Origin: Oscillospiraceae bacterium
GTDB taxonomy: Bacteria; Bacillota_A; Clostridia; Oscillospirales; Oscillospiraceae
NCBI GenBank assembly: GCA_017540945.1
Contig: JAFYAB010000004.1
Location: 1-22,112, forward strand
Direction: 5' to 3'
Length of the DNA: 22,112 bases
In this document: one piece after another, positions 1-6,775 of the stretch
Position numbering within the stretch: position 1 is the first letter of the stretch
Layout: every line of letters begins with the position of its first letter
Notes under the pieces: model-generated
Told to the model about the DNA's origin: nothing
Databases searched by the model: none
The model's input: only the letters and a program-made list of their open reading frames with translations
Translations under genes and position numbers: made by a program

Positions 1-924
1 ATCAAAGCAGTTTTTGCGCCGATCATCCTTACACAGTCGGCAAGTCTTATGGGGATTGCAGTATCTCACTCTGTATTCAATATTCTCTGTACAATGCTGA
101 TGCTCCCGCTCAGTGGGGTACTTGAAAAGCTGGTTTGCAAGTTAATCCCGGATGCGAAGGAGCCGGAGAAAGCAAAAGAACTGGACGAAAGACTGCTTGG
201 AAGTCCTGCTCTTGCTCTGAATCAGTGCAAGCAGGTTCTTGACCGGATGGCTGTTTCTGCCATTGAAGCCCTAAAGGGTGGTATAGGGAGTGTTTTGAAA
301 TACGATAATGGGATTGCAAAACAAATAAGGGCATTCGAAGATGAAACAGATCATTATGAGGACGTTCTTGGAACATACCTTGTAAAGCTTACGTCACGTC
401 AAATTGGTGAAGAAGACAGCATAAAGGCAACTGAGTACATGAAGCTGATCGGCGATTATGAGCGCATTGCAGATCATGCCGTCAATCTGCTGGAATCTGC
501 GGAGGAAATGCAGCAGAAGAAAATTGTCTTTTCCGAGAGTGCATCAAGAGAGTATCAGACCATAAGCTCTGCTGTTATGGAAATTCTCAATTTATCCTAT
601 CAGGCATTTTCAAATGCAGATTTCACGGCCGCAAGGAAAACGGAGCCTCTTGAACAGGTGATTGACGCATTGAAGGAGGAACTGCGTACCCGCCATATCC
701 TTCGATTGCAAAAAGGCGACTGTTCGGTTGACGCAGGATTTATCTGGTCAGACTTACTCACGAATCTGGAACGTGTTTCGGATCATTGTTCCAATATTTC
801 CGGATGTGTACTGGACACCGTGGGACATACGATGAACGCGCATGAAAACCTGAGAATTTTCAGACAGACAGACGGGGATTTTAAACAGCTGTATCAATTG
901 TTTTCGAAAAAATATGAACTCTGA
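1..924 (+). CDS. Na+/phosphate cotransporter with C-terminal PhoU domain, 5'-truncated by window edge
   Basis: The reading frame is open from base 1, so the protein starts outside the window. The first ~40 visible residues are hydrophobic and match the end of a Na_Pi_cotrans membrane domain, which imports phosphate with sodium. The rest is a helical PhoU-type domain with two repeats. Each repeat carries the acidic helix signature of PhoU proteins: GDYERIADHAVNLLE in the first and LTNLERVSDHCSNI in the second. PhoU tails are thought to tune transport through metal-bound helical bundles. The gene ends at a TGA at 922-924 and is followed at once by the decayed edge of a mobile element. Its base composition is more AT-rich than the genes at the right of the window, so it may itself be acquired. 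The family call is firm; the exact ion specificity is inferred. Confidence 0.88.
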   Translation: MKAVFAPIILTQSASLMGIAVSHSVFNILCTMLMLPLSGVLEKLVCKLIPDAKEPEKAKELDERLLGSPALALNQCKQVLDRMAVSAIEALKGGIGSVLKYDNGIAKQIRAFEDETDHYEDVLGTYLVKLTSRQIGEEDSIKATEYMKLIGDYERIADHAVNLLESAEEMQQKKIVFSESASREYQTISSAVMEILNLSYQAFSNADFTAARKTEPLEQVIDALKEELRTRHILRLQKGDCSVDAGFIWSDLLTNLERVSDHCSNISGCVLDTVGHTMNAHENLRIFRQTDGDFKQLYQLFSKKYEL

Positions 925-984
925 TCCTTACATTCACCAAATTGTTTAATCTAATCCAGTACGCATTTTGACTTGACAATCGCA

Positions 985-1224
985 CTGTTCTTGCTATGGC
1001 ACATCAAGGGACGCCTGAAAGACCTGCTTGTCTACGTGGAGAACCCGGAGAAAACCATGGTGGAGAAGCCGGACCTCCAGCCTCTGTGGGACGTGCTCTC
1101 CTACGTCCAGCGTCCCGCCGCCACCGAGCAGGGCGAATACGTCACCGCCGTCAACTGCCTCAAAGAGATTGCCCTCCAGCAGATGATCCAAGCAAAGAAA
1201 CGCTTCGGCAAGGAGGATAACCTG
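985..1224 (+). pseudogene. Relaxase N-terminal fragment (mobilization nuclease remnant)
   Basis: The open frame here resembles the start of clostridial MobP-type relaxases. It has a WHIKGRL segment, then YVENPEKT, then a YVTAVNC strand and a KKRFGKED segment, in the order and spacing usual for such proteins. The usual ATG start and first strand are missing or altered: the frame runs in from a TTG near 973. Similarity ends around position 1217, where the frame continues into sequence that is antisense to the next gene. The catalytic histidine triad and the rest of a ~400-500 aa relaxase are absent. It is therefore a broken gene, left by deletion of a mobilization module. It matters because the mobC gene further right (6772-7092) has no relaxase after it. 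Family assignment is by recognition of motifs only. Confidence 0.55.
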
Positions 1225-1229
1225 GATGG

Positions 1230-2327
1230 TTACGGTTTGCCCTGCGGGGTGCGTTTTTGAAGGAAAAGGCGCGCAAATTCCTGCTTATACACGCGCTCAA
1301 ACCGCTCCAGGGCAGAGTTGTACTGCCGGGCGGCGGTATCCGGGCTGGAGAAGCCGTGGCTGATGGCAATGTCCTCGAAGGGGGTCTTTTTTCGTACCGT
1401 GCAGTCATACCATTTTCCGCTGGCGCCGGTCCGCTGCAGAACACTGAAGCATTCCGGGCAGAAGCCCAGTCGTTCGGCAAGAATTACCTGTTGGCGGTAA
1501 TCCAGCCTGCTCCAAGCGCGACGGAGAACGGTTTCCAGATCCTTCCTCAAAAGAGCTCGATAAGGGCCAGGCTCGCGGCTGACGGTGATTTCCTCCCCAC
1601 TGGCCTCCGGCTCCTCGCTGTCGCTTTCAAAGCTGTGGTAAATGTCAACACACTGCATATTGCGCAGTCCAGCAAGAATCATCTCCTTTGCCCGAGCTGG
1701 GCTGACTTCAGCCTCCGCAGCGGCGATCTGAAGAACCTCAGAGTCCATACGCCCTCCCAAATCGTTGAAGACTGCCATAACGGTACGAAGTTTTTTGTAA
1801 GCGTCATCAGAATTCACGGTGCAGCCCCGGCGCATGGTGCGCACATATTCGTGCAGTTCGTTCTCAATATATTGCAGGACATAGCTTTGAAAGGCCGCCT
1901 TCTTTGCGTAATCATAGTTCTCCGCAGCTTCCAGGATACCAAGCGCCGCCGCTTGCTTGAGATCCTCAAAGTGACCTTCCATGGCATAGCGCTGCATGAA
2001 ATTGGCAACGATTTGATTCAGCACCGGTTCATAGTAATGCAGGAAGCCTGCCAGATAACGCTTCTTTTTCATGCTGTTTTTCTCAGTTTGCCGGACCTGT
2101 TTCTTTTGCGTTCGGCAATAGCGCTGCACACAGGCCTCCGCCTTTTGGTAATTCGTTTCTGCTGCTTCAATCAGAGGCGGGGTGTCCAGATGAAAGGTTC
2201 TGTATGGGTCCGTCGAACGGAAGAGGGGACTCTTTCCAACCAGAAAGCCGTTTTCCTCGGCTTGTGTTTCTGAGAGTTTCCACAGCGCTTCCGGCTGTTC
2301 GTATTCCAGGTTATCTATCTGCTTCAT
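1230..2327 (-). CDS. Sigma-70-like RNA polymerase sigma factor of a mobile element
   Basis: This 365-aa protein has a sigma region 2 at about residues 100-165 (AALGILEAAENYDY followed by FQSYVLQYIENELHEYVR), a region 3-like helical segment at about 180-225, and region 4 at about 260-345. Region 4 ends in a helix-turn-helix (EDIAISHGFSSPDTAARQY). Within region 4, residues 288-312 form an insertion with cysteines C290, C293 and C309, perhaps a small metal site. The first ~90 residues are unlike standard sigma factors. The start codon overlaps the stop of the upstream DUF6076 gene as ATGA (2324-2327), so the two are co-translated. Its likely role is to direct RNA polymerase to promoters of the element or of the host; no target promoter can be named. 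It is convergent with the relaxase scrap, overlapping its open frame by about 30 bases. Confidence 0.78.
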   Translation of the reverse strand: MKQIDNLEYEQPEALWKLSETQAEENGFLVGKSPLFRSTDPYRTFHLDTPPLIEAAETNYQKAEACVQRYCRTQKKQVRQTEKNSMKKKRYLAGFLHYYEPVLNQIVANFMQRYAMEGHFEDLKQAAALGILEAAENYDYAKKAAFQSYVLQYIENELHEYVRTMRRGCTVNSDDAYKKLRTVMAVFNDLGGRMDSEVLQIAAAEAEVSPARAKEMILAGLRNMQCVDIYHSFESDSEEPEASGEEITVSREPGPYRALLRKDLETVLRRAWSRLDYRQQVILAERLGFCPECFSVLQRTGASGKWYDCTVRKKTPFEDIAISHGFSSPDTAARQYNSALERFERVYKQEFARLFLQKRTPQGKP

Positions 2328-3463
2328 AGGCGTAACCCCGCACTGACGTCGGCGTACAGCTTTTCCCGGGAGAGGTCCTTCTCATACTCGTCCACCGCGT
2401 AATCGTCTTCACGCATGGCACGGAGTTTGCGATTTCGGGCCAGCGCTATGGCCGCTTTCGCAAAATCTGCGTCGATGGTGCCGCGGCTCTTTTCTGCACG
2501 GATCGCGCTACATCGACGCGTATAGACATCAAGGACCGGATCGGCTTCCGCCATTTCTTTGAAGCCCACGGCAGCGGCATACTTTTTGCAGCTCAAGCGT
2601 TTGCCGCGATATTCCTCCGGGGCGTAACCGTCGCAATAGACTTGCCACCGTGCGCTTTCCATCAGAAAATAATTCTTGCAGATCGGGCACTGACGGAGAT
2701 AGTGCCCGTGATGAAGACCTTCATAGAAATCCGTCATAAGGAAGCTGTAGAAGTCGGAGAAGGTCATCCTACGTCCCAGTACAGGTGTGTCGTTGCCTTG
2801 ACTCTTCGGCATGGAAATGTATTGGACTGACAGGGGAAGTTCTACCTCGCCGGTAATCTCCAATGCCAGGGGTAACAAATGCGCTTCGTCAAAGCGCTCT
2901 GCTTCGTATTCCAGATCAATAAACTGAAGGAGAACATCACGCGCTTTGACTATACCATCCGATATGCTGTTCAGAGTTTTTATAAACTGAATGATTTTTT
3001 CCACATACATACGCTGTCCCTGAAGACCAATTCGGTCTGCTCTGGTATGCGCCAGGCCCAGAGAGACTTCCCCTTGATCGTAAGCTGCCACAACGCCCCG
3101 CGCCCTAAAATACATTCGGATCTGTTCTCCGATTTCTTCGGTGAAGGCCTCAGTGGCAAAACTCCGCAGCACTTCAATATCCACTTGCTCAAAGGATTTC
3201 ATCAGAGGCAGATATTTCAACCCCTCCATGATTTTTTGCCCGATACGGAGATATTCTGTCGTATCAATTATCCCGTTTTCCAAAGACCGGACAAATAGAA
3301 ACAAGTCATATCCAAAGAAAATGCAGATTCTGCCAGCGGCATTGTTGTCATCGAAGTGATTCATAAATTCCAAGGTGAAGTAACCGGCGGGATAATCTTT
3401 CCCATCTAAGAATATACTGCCATCCCTGTAGTTCACTGTGACGAAGCCCTTGGATAAGTTCAT
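2324..3463 (-). CDS. DUF6076 family protein with four-cysteine cluster
   Basis: This 379-aa protein matches what I recognise as DUF6076, a family of unknown function common in clostridial mobile elements. Residues 1-250 are mixed alpha/beta with no motif I can name. Residues 255-295 hold a CPICKNYF segment with C259 and C262, then C277 and C292 in a basic context (KRLSCKKY), which together would form a zinc site. The C-terminal part is charged and helical. The ATG at 3463 is preceded by a good ribosome binding site (ggaggcgag). It is the first gene of a two-gene leftward operon with the sigma factor. An IS30-family element sits about 80 bases upstream of the start, so the original promoter may have been separated from the gene. 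Function is unknown; nucleic-acid binding through the zinc site is a guess. Confidence 0.7.
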   Translation of the reverse strand: MNLSKGFVTVNYRDGSIFLDGKDYPAGYFTLEFMNHFDDNNAAGRICIFFGYDLFLFVRSLENGIIDTTEYLRIGQKIMEGLKYLPLMKSFEQVDIEVLRSFATEAFTEEIGEQIRMYFRARGVVAAYDQGEVSLGLAHTRADRIGLQGQRMYVEKIIQFIKTLNSISDGIVKARDVLLQFIDLEYEAERFDEAHLLPLALEITGEVELPLSVQYISMPKSQGNDTPVLGRRMTFSDFYSFLMTDFYEGLHHGHYLRQCPICKNYFLMESARWQVYCDGYAPEEYRGKRLSCKKYAAAVGFKEMAEADPVLDVYTRRCSAIRAEKSRGTIDADFAKAAIALARNRKLRAMREDDYAVDEYEKDLSREKLYADVSAGLRL

Positions 3464-3531
3464 TCAACTCGCCTCCATTCTGATCCTGTCAGGTCCCCAA
3501 GCAGCCTTTTTAGGGCTATTGCAGACCCTCT

Positions 3532-3544
3532 GAGACCCGCTGAT
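3532..3544. repeat. Left copy of 13-bp target-site duplication
   Basis: GAGACCCGCTGAT here is identical to 5221-5233. The two copies abut the two inverted-repeat ends of the IS. The bases just outside the repeat differ between the copies, which defines its length as 13. Confidence 0.85.
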
Positions 3545-3607
3545 CGTTGATTGTAAAAGTAACCTCGACTGGCTCAACGAAAAGCCAGAAAAACAAGTGA
3601 ATAGAGC

Positions 3608-3635
3608 TTGAAAAAGCCAAAAAATATGGTACAAT
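3608..3635 (+). promoter_or_regulatory. Candidate sigma-A promoter inside the IS, antisense to the transposase
   Basis: TTGAAA at 3608-3613 and TACAAT at 3630-3635 are separated by 16 bases, a near-consensus vegetative promoter. It points right, into the IS tail and against the transposase gene. The sequence downstream has hairpin potential: TACTTTT/AAAAGTA around 3698-3713, and TGCCGTA/TACGGCA around 3732-3752. No open reading frame of note follows. It could drive a small antisense RNA. Only sequence similarity supports it. Confidence 0.45.
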
Positions 3636-3797
3636 GGGGTTGAAATCATAGGATTCAAGCAGATTTCAGCCACGCCAAGCGGACGGCACGAGGCAGTACT
3701 TTTGAAAAAGTAAGCTCGACCCGTCTGAGGCTGCCGTATTTGGGGTACGGCACTGTATCAGGTGGCTTACTGTCTGTCTTGAACTCGTGGTTTTATG

Positions 3798-5099
3798 CTA
3801 CTTCTTCAGTAGCGAGGGTTTGAGATGGACATCATCGGCAGCGATGGTGTCCATTTTCATTAGCTCCATGAGCCAAATCATGTCCTCATCGCCCTCCGGG
3901 ACCATCTCGTAGGGGCAGCGGTCATTCAAACCAGGCCGCTTGACGCTGTTAATCGTGTTCATGAGAAGATGAATGTTGTCCTCCGTGTATTGCGCCATGT
4001 CGCTGCCCTTGGGAATGACGTACCGGATGTACTCGTGGTCCTTCTCCAGCTCTCCCTTCTGCCAGGAGGCGTAGGGATCGCAGTAGAACAGCATACAGCG
4101 CTGTTCGCCGAACACGGTGTATTCCAGTTCCTCCACGCGTTTGAACTCTCCGCCGTTGTCCGTCAGGATCACCGGGAACAGATTCTGAAAGACGTCCAGG
4201 CCAAGGATATCGGTCAGAAAGTCAAAGACGTTGATCACGGAGTCCGCGCTCAGATTCGGCAACAGAAAGATCAAGAGGATGTCATACTTCAAAAGCAGCA
4301 TGGTCAGCAGCGCCGGCCCCTTTTCGCGCTTTCCCTTGACAGTATCCATCTGGATCACGGGGCAGCTCGGATTGTCCAGCATGAACTTCTCGAAATCCAG
4401 ATAAGTCCTGCCCTCGCGGTATTTCGGCAGCTTTTTCTGCTTGGGTCCTTCCTTTTTCTTCCGCTTCCGGTACCGTACCTTGCGCCGCAGGTCAATGCTC
4501 TTGACCTTGAGCTGCCCGGCGTCGATGTAGCGGTAGATGCTGCGAAGACCGACAGAAAGCTCGTGCTTGTGCTCGGCGTAGATGTGCGCCAGCGGCTGGC
4601 CCTTCTCAATCCCTGCCAGAAGGATCTCGTTGAGCAACGCGAGCTCCTCTTCGGTCAGATGCATCCCCTTGCGGGAGTCGGAGCGGCGCTCGTCGGCCAT
4701 GCTCTGCGCCAGCTTCGCAGAATACATGTACCGCTCCTTGAAGCACTTTCTTCGTTCCCCGCAGCTGTTGCAGACGTAGGGCGGCAGATCCAGACGCGAA
4801 CAGGAATACGGACGATAGTTTTTACATCCGTCCCGGCAGTCATAGCTCCGACAGCGGACGCAGAGTGTGGAGCAGTGCGGATCGGTACAGACCCCGGTCT
4901 TCTTGCAGTATCTGGCATAGCGGCAGTCGTTGTTCAAGAAGAAGTGGCCTGGAATGCGTTCCCGGTTTCGCTGTACCTCTGACGCAACGGTCGTCGGATC
5001 GCGGTGGATACGAGCTGCGATCTGCTTGAAGCTATTTCCGGCACAGAGTCCGGCTTCGATTGCAATCCGTTCGGTTAAATCAAGTTGGCTGTGAGACAT
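3798..5099 (-). CDS. IS30-family transposase
   Basis: I place the start at the ATG at 5099, giving 433 aa, because a strong ribosome binding site (aaaggggga) lies just upstream. A longer TTG start at 5129 would run through that site. The N-terminus has a helix-turn-helix typical of IS30 (LTERIAIEAGL, then FKQIAARIHRDPTTVASEV). Residues ~55-125 are rich in paired cysteines (CxxC and CxxxxC groups) and probably form zinc knuckles, as in many Firmicutes members. The DDE catalytic core follows: D in VIQMDTVKG, D in ILTDNGGEF, and E in KGELEKDHEYIR, each in its conserved context. The frame is intact and the IS ends are present, so the enzyme is probably functional. It would cut and join the inverted repeats at 3546-3563 and 5202-5219. 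Confidence 0.93.
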   Translation of the reverse strand: MSHSQLDLTERIAIEAGLCAGNSFKQIAARIHRDPTTVASEVQRNRERIPGHFFLNNDCRYARYCKKTGVCTDPHCSTLCVRCRSYDCRDGCKNYRPYSCSRLDLPPYVCNSCGERRKCFKERYMYSAKLAQSMADERRSDSRKGMHLTEEELALLNEILLAGIEKGQPLAHIYAEHKHELSVGLRSIYRYIDAGQLKVKSIDLRRKVRYRKRKKKEGPKQKKLPKYREGRTYLDFEKFMLDNPSCPVIQMDTVKGKREKGPALLTMLLLKYDILLIFLLPNLSADSVINVFDFLTDILGLDVFQNLFPVILTDNGGEFKRVEELEYTVFGEQRCMLFYCDPYASWQKGELEKDHEYIRYVIPKGSDMAQYTEDNIHLLMNTINSVKRPGLNDRCPYEMVPEGDEDMIWLMELMKMDTIAADDVHLKPSLLKK

Positions 5100-5133
5100 T
5101 TCGTCCCCCTTTCCCAGACAGTTCGCCAACTCA

Positions 5134-5162
5134 ATTTAACCATACTAGTTTGACAAAGTAAA
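5134..5162 (-). promoter_or_regulatory. Candidate transposase promoter
   Basis: Read on the minus strand, TTTACT (5162-5157) is followed after 17 bases by TTAAAT (5139-5134), preceded by TGG as an extended -10. It lies 35 bases upstream of the transposase ATG. Each hexamer matches consensus at four of six positions, so the case is moderate. Confidence 0.4.
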
Positions 5163-5220
5163 CCCCGCCGAAAATCGCATTTTCAACGTTTTGACTGCAG
5201 TGTTACTATGACAATTAACC

Positions 5221-5233
5221 GAGACCCGCTGAT
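5221..5233. repeat. Right copy of 13-bp target-site duplication
   Basis: This is an exact copy of 3532-3544, directly outside the right terminal inverted repeat. Joining the flanks through one copy restores a plausible uninterrupted intergenic region upstream of the DUF6076 gene. Confidence 0.85.
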
Positions 5234-5581
5234 ATATTATCTCATATCTAATGTCCCAAAAAACGGACTGTATATAGCGAATACAGCTAATGCAAACAAT
5301 AATTCCGTTATTCTTAATTTTTGACCACGAAAAACCTAAGCGCCACGAAGTATAAATTCTCTACAGAAATATGTGAAAGTCCAAAAATTGTTGCTATATC
5401 TCAAATTTTTGTGTTGCGCATATCGTTTTAAGGCTGTTGCGCAAATAGTAGGGAAATCCGATTTTTCCGCTATTTAATAAGTGAAGGCAAGGAAAGCCGT
5501 CAGAGATCATGCCGATTGGCGTTGATCCCTGGCGGCTTTTTTTGTTTCTCACATCATAGCGGAAAGGAGAGTACCAAATCC
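5234..5581. other. Noncoding leader region of the replication operon
   Basis: No gene is visible in this AT-rich stretch. It contains two copies of TGTTGCGCA 23 bases apart (5412-5420 and 5435-5443), an imperfect hairpin around 5443-5476 (AAATAG against CTATTT, with inner GAAA against TTTC), and the terminator described separately. The arrangement suggests a promoter and regulatory region for the rightward rep-mob-par-int operon. I could not pick a convincing promoter. Confidence 0.4.
5492..5542 (+). terminator. Rho-independent terminator or attenuator upstream of the rep operon
   Basis: AGCCGTCAG and GATCA pair with TGATC and CTGGCGGCT across a loop, and a run of seven T follows at about 5536-5542. 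The hairpin points right and lies ahead of the rep operon rather than behind any rightward gene. An attenuator role is therefore possible; simple termination of transcription entering from the IS side is the alternative. Confidence 0.65.
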
Positions 5582-5614
5582 ATGCAGAAGCACGATTATC
5601 ACGACAGCGGGTAG
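5582..5614 (+). CDS. Possible 10-residue leader peptide
   Basis: ATG at 5582 opens a frame for MQKHDYHDSG that stops at TAG 5612-5614. A purine-rich site (ggaaaggaga) lies about 10 bases upstream. It sits between a terminator-like hairpin (5492-5542) and a second hairpin (5667-5696), which is the usual place for a leader peptide. It could equally be the stump of a decayed gene or chance. Confidence 0.25.
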   Translation: MQKHDYHDSG

Positions 5615-5666
5615 TTTATCCTCCCCCAGCCCAAACGTCGCTCACAAGCGAAAGAAAACGCGAAAA

Positions 5667-5696
5667 CCGCCCCGAAACGCTACAGTTCCGGGGCGG
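5667..5696 (-). terminator. GC-rich hairpin with T-tract on the minus strand
   Basis: CCGCCCCGAAAC pairs with GTTCCGGGGCGG across a six-base loop. On the minus strand it is followed by TTTTCGCGTTTTC, so it could end leftward transcription. On the plus strand only a weak tail follows, and there it may act as a leader structure for the gene at 5727. Confidence 0.45.
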
Positions 5697-5726
5697 CTTC
5701 CACATCAAGCGAAAAGGAGGATTATC

Positions 5727-5912
5727 ATGCCGCGCATGAAAAAAACGGAAAAGGAGGAATGGGCCTTCTTCCTGAACAAGAATGGCCGCAGGGCTTACAA
5801 CGAGCTTTGCAGCCGCTGCGCCAGGAGCTGCAAGCAGAGCTTCCGGGTCAAGGTGATTGCATGCCCGAAGTATCGGTCCAAGCGGGCTGTCAGCGAGGTG
5901 ATGTTGGATTGA
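5727..5912 (+). CDS. Small cysteine-containing basic protein of the replication operon
   Basis: This 61-aa frame starts at an ATG preceded by a consensus ribosome binding site (aaaggagg, 5714-5721). The protein is basic. Its central segment ELCSRCARSCKQSF has a CxxCxxxC pattern, and a further cysteine follows in VIACPKYRSKRA, so a small metal-binding fold is plausible. I recognise the type as a small protein often found ahead of rep genes in clostridial mobile elements, but I know of no assigned function. Its TGA stop overlaps the TTG start of the next gene (TTGA, 5909-5912), so the initiator is probably made by translational coupling. Confidence that it is a real gene is good; function is unknown. 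Confidence 0.7.
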   Translation: MPRMKKTEKEEWAFFLNKNGRRAYNELCSRCARSCKQSFRVKVIACPKYRSKRAVSEVMLD

Positions 5913-6775
5913 ACGAAAAAGAGAAAACCATTTCCTATGCCCAGCTGCCCAAGCCTCTGATCGAAGCGCCGATCTCCAATGACGCCAAACTGCTGTTCAC
6001 CCTGCTGAACGACCGCTTCCGGCTGTCCCTGAAGAACGACTACAAGGACGAGGACGGTTATGTGTTCTGCAGCTATTCCAACCAAGAGATCTGCAAGAAG
6101 CTGAACTGTGCCCATGGGAAGGCCACCGGTCTGCTCCGGGAACTGGAGCAGACCGGGCTGATCTACCGGGTCAGAACCGGCAGAGGCAAGCCAGACCGGA
6201 TCTACGTGGGCGGCATCCAGGAGGACGACGTCGACGAAAGTGAATGCCGATTATCGGCAATCATGAATGCCGCTTTTCAGCATTCCAGAATGCCGATGAT
6301 CGGCACACCAGAATGCCGGTTTTCGGTACCAAGTAAGAATAATTGGAATAACAAAGAATTTACAACAATCTCTGAGGAGAGTAAAGAGCGGCTTGCGGTG
6401 CTCCTGGAGAGATTGGATTTTGATTCTTTGTGGACGGAGGAACGGGCGTCCGGGTTGCGCCAGCTCCGCTGGCACGTTGTTACGGTGATGGAAACGGAGT
6501 TTCCTTTCCTTCGGCTGGTCGGAAAAGACGTTCCGACGGAGGAAGTCCGAGGTGCCTTTTACCAGCTGAAGAAGGAAGACCTGGAGGAAATCCTGGCGGA
6601 TTTCCTTGCCGATCCGGCGGTCTTTGGCAGTATGCGGCAGCGGCTTTTTGAAGCGGGCCGCAGGCACGAACTTGAACACGGTATTGTCTTAACAAGCAAC
6701 GACTCGTGGGCCCACGAGGCAGCTTGTCCGGGGCGCGGGCCCCTGAAACCCCAGGAAAAGGAGGACGCATCATGA
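5909..6775 (+). CDS. RepA_N-type replication initiator
   Basis: The start is probably TTG at 5909, with a gaggtg site 8 bases upstream and overlap with the preceding stop. An in-frame extension to 5759 lies antiparallel to no known homology and over the upstream gene. This gives 288 aa. The N-terminal ~110 residues match the RepA_N winged-helix domain (SYAQLPKPLIEAP, then DAKLLFTLLNDRFRLS, then SYSNQEICKKLNC and LLRELEQTGLIYR). A linker at ~111-142 is encoded by four 23-bp iterons. The C-terminal part is a separate helical domain, usually host-adapted in this family. RepA_N proteins initiate theta replication from origins located within their own gene, and the iterons fit that rule. The stop overlaps the mobC start (ATGA, 6772-6775). 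Confidence 0.85.
   Translation: MNEKEKTISYAQLPKPLIEAPISNDAKLLFTLLNDRFRLSLKNDYKDEDGYVFCSYSNQEICKKLNCAHGKATGLLRELEQTGLIYRVRTGRGKPDRIYVGGIQEDDVDESECRLSAIMNAAFQHSRMPMIGTPECRFSVPSKNNWNNKEFTTISEESKERLAVLLERLDFDSLWTEERASGLRQLRWHVVTVMETEFPFLRLVGKDVPTEEVRGAFYQLKKEDLEEILADFLADPAVFGSMRQRLFEAGRRHELEHGIVLTSNDSWAHEAACPGRGPLKPQEKEDAS
6242..6333 (+). repeat. Four 23-bp iterons in the initiator gene: candidate replication origin
   Basis: GAATGCCG begins at 6242, 6265, 6288 and 6311, an exact 23-base period. Each copy is partly palindromic, GAATGCCG-N4-CGGCA in copies 1 and 3 and degenerate in copies 2 and 4. As 23 is not a multiple of three, the encoded linker is not repetitive, except that copies 1 and 4 share a frame and encode ECRLS and ECRFS. 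DNA-level conservation without protein repetition points to a protein-binding site. The position between the two domains of a RepA_N gene is where origins of this family lie. Confidence 0.8.
6692..6743. other. Palindrome cluster ahead of mobC: candidate oriT or regulatory site
   Basis: A perfect 16-base palindrome CTCGTGGGCCCACGAG (6703-6718) lies between ACAAGC (6692-6697) and GCTTGT (6722-6727), so a long hairpin can form. A second hairpin follows, GGGGC/GCCCC at 6730-6743. All of it lies in the 3' end of the initiator gene, just before mobC at 6772. Transfer origins often have inverted repeats next to the mob genes. No nick site can be named, so this is an inference. Confidence 0.4.

Larger units (their letters stand above)
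3545..5220 (-). mobile_element. IS30-family insertion sequence, about 1676 bp
   Basis: The element is bounded by imperfect inverted repeats. The left end at 3546-3563 reads GTTGATTGTAAAAGTAAC and the right end at 5202-5219, read on the minus strand, is GTTAATTGTCATAGTAAC, with 15 of 18 positions identical. Directly outside lie two copies of GAGACCCGCTGAT, at 3532-3544 and 5221-5233. They are a 13-bp duplication of the target. A single transposase gene on the minus strand fills 3798-5099. About 250 noncoding bases separate the transposase stop from the left end, which is long for an IS. IS30-family elements mostly make 2-3 bp duplications, so 13 bp is unusual. The intact flanking repeats and full-length transposase suggest a recent insertion. 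Confidence 0.85.

Noticed and set aside
3464..3673. 69-aa minus-strand frame across the left IS end
   Set aside because: It spans the IS boundary and target duplication, so it is a chance frame created by the insertion.
5759..5908. N-terminal extension of the replication initiator
   Set aside because: It lies out of frame over the 61-aa gene and has no family similarity; the TTG at 5909 has a well-spaced ribosome binding site.
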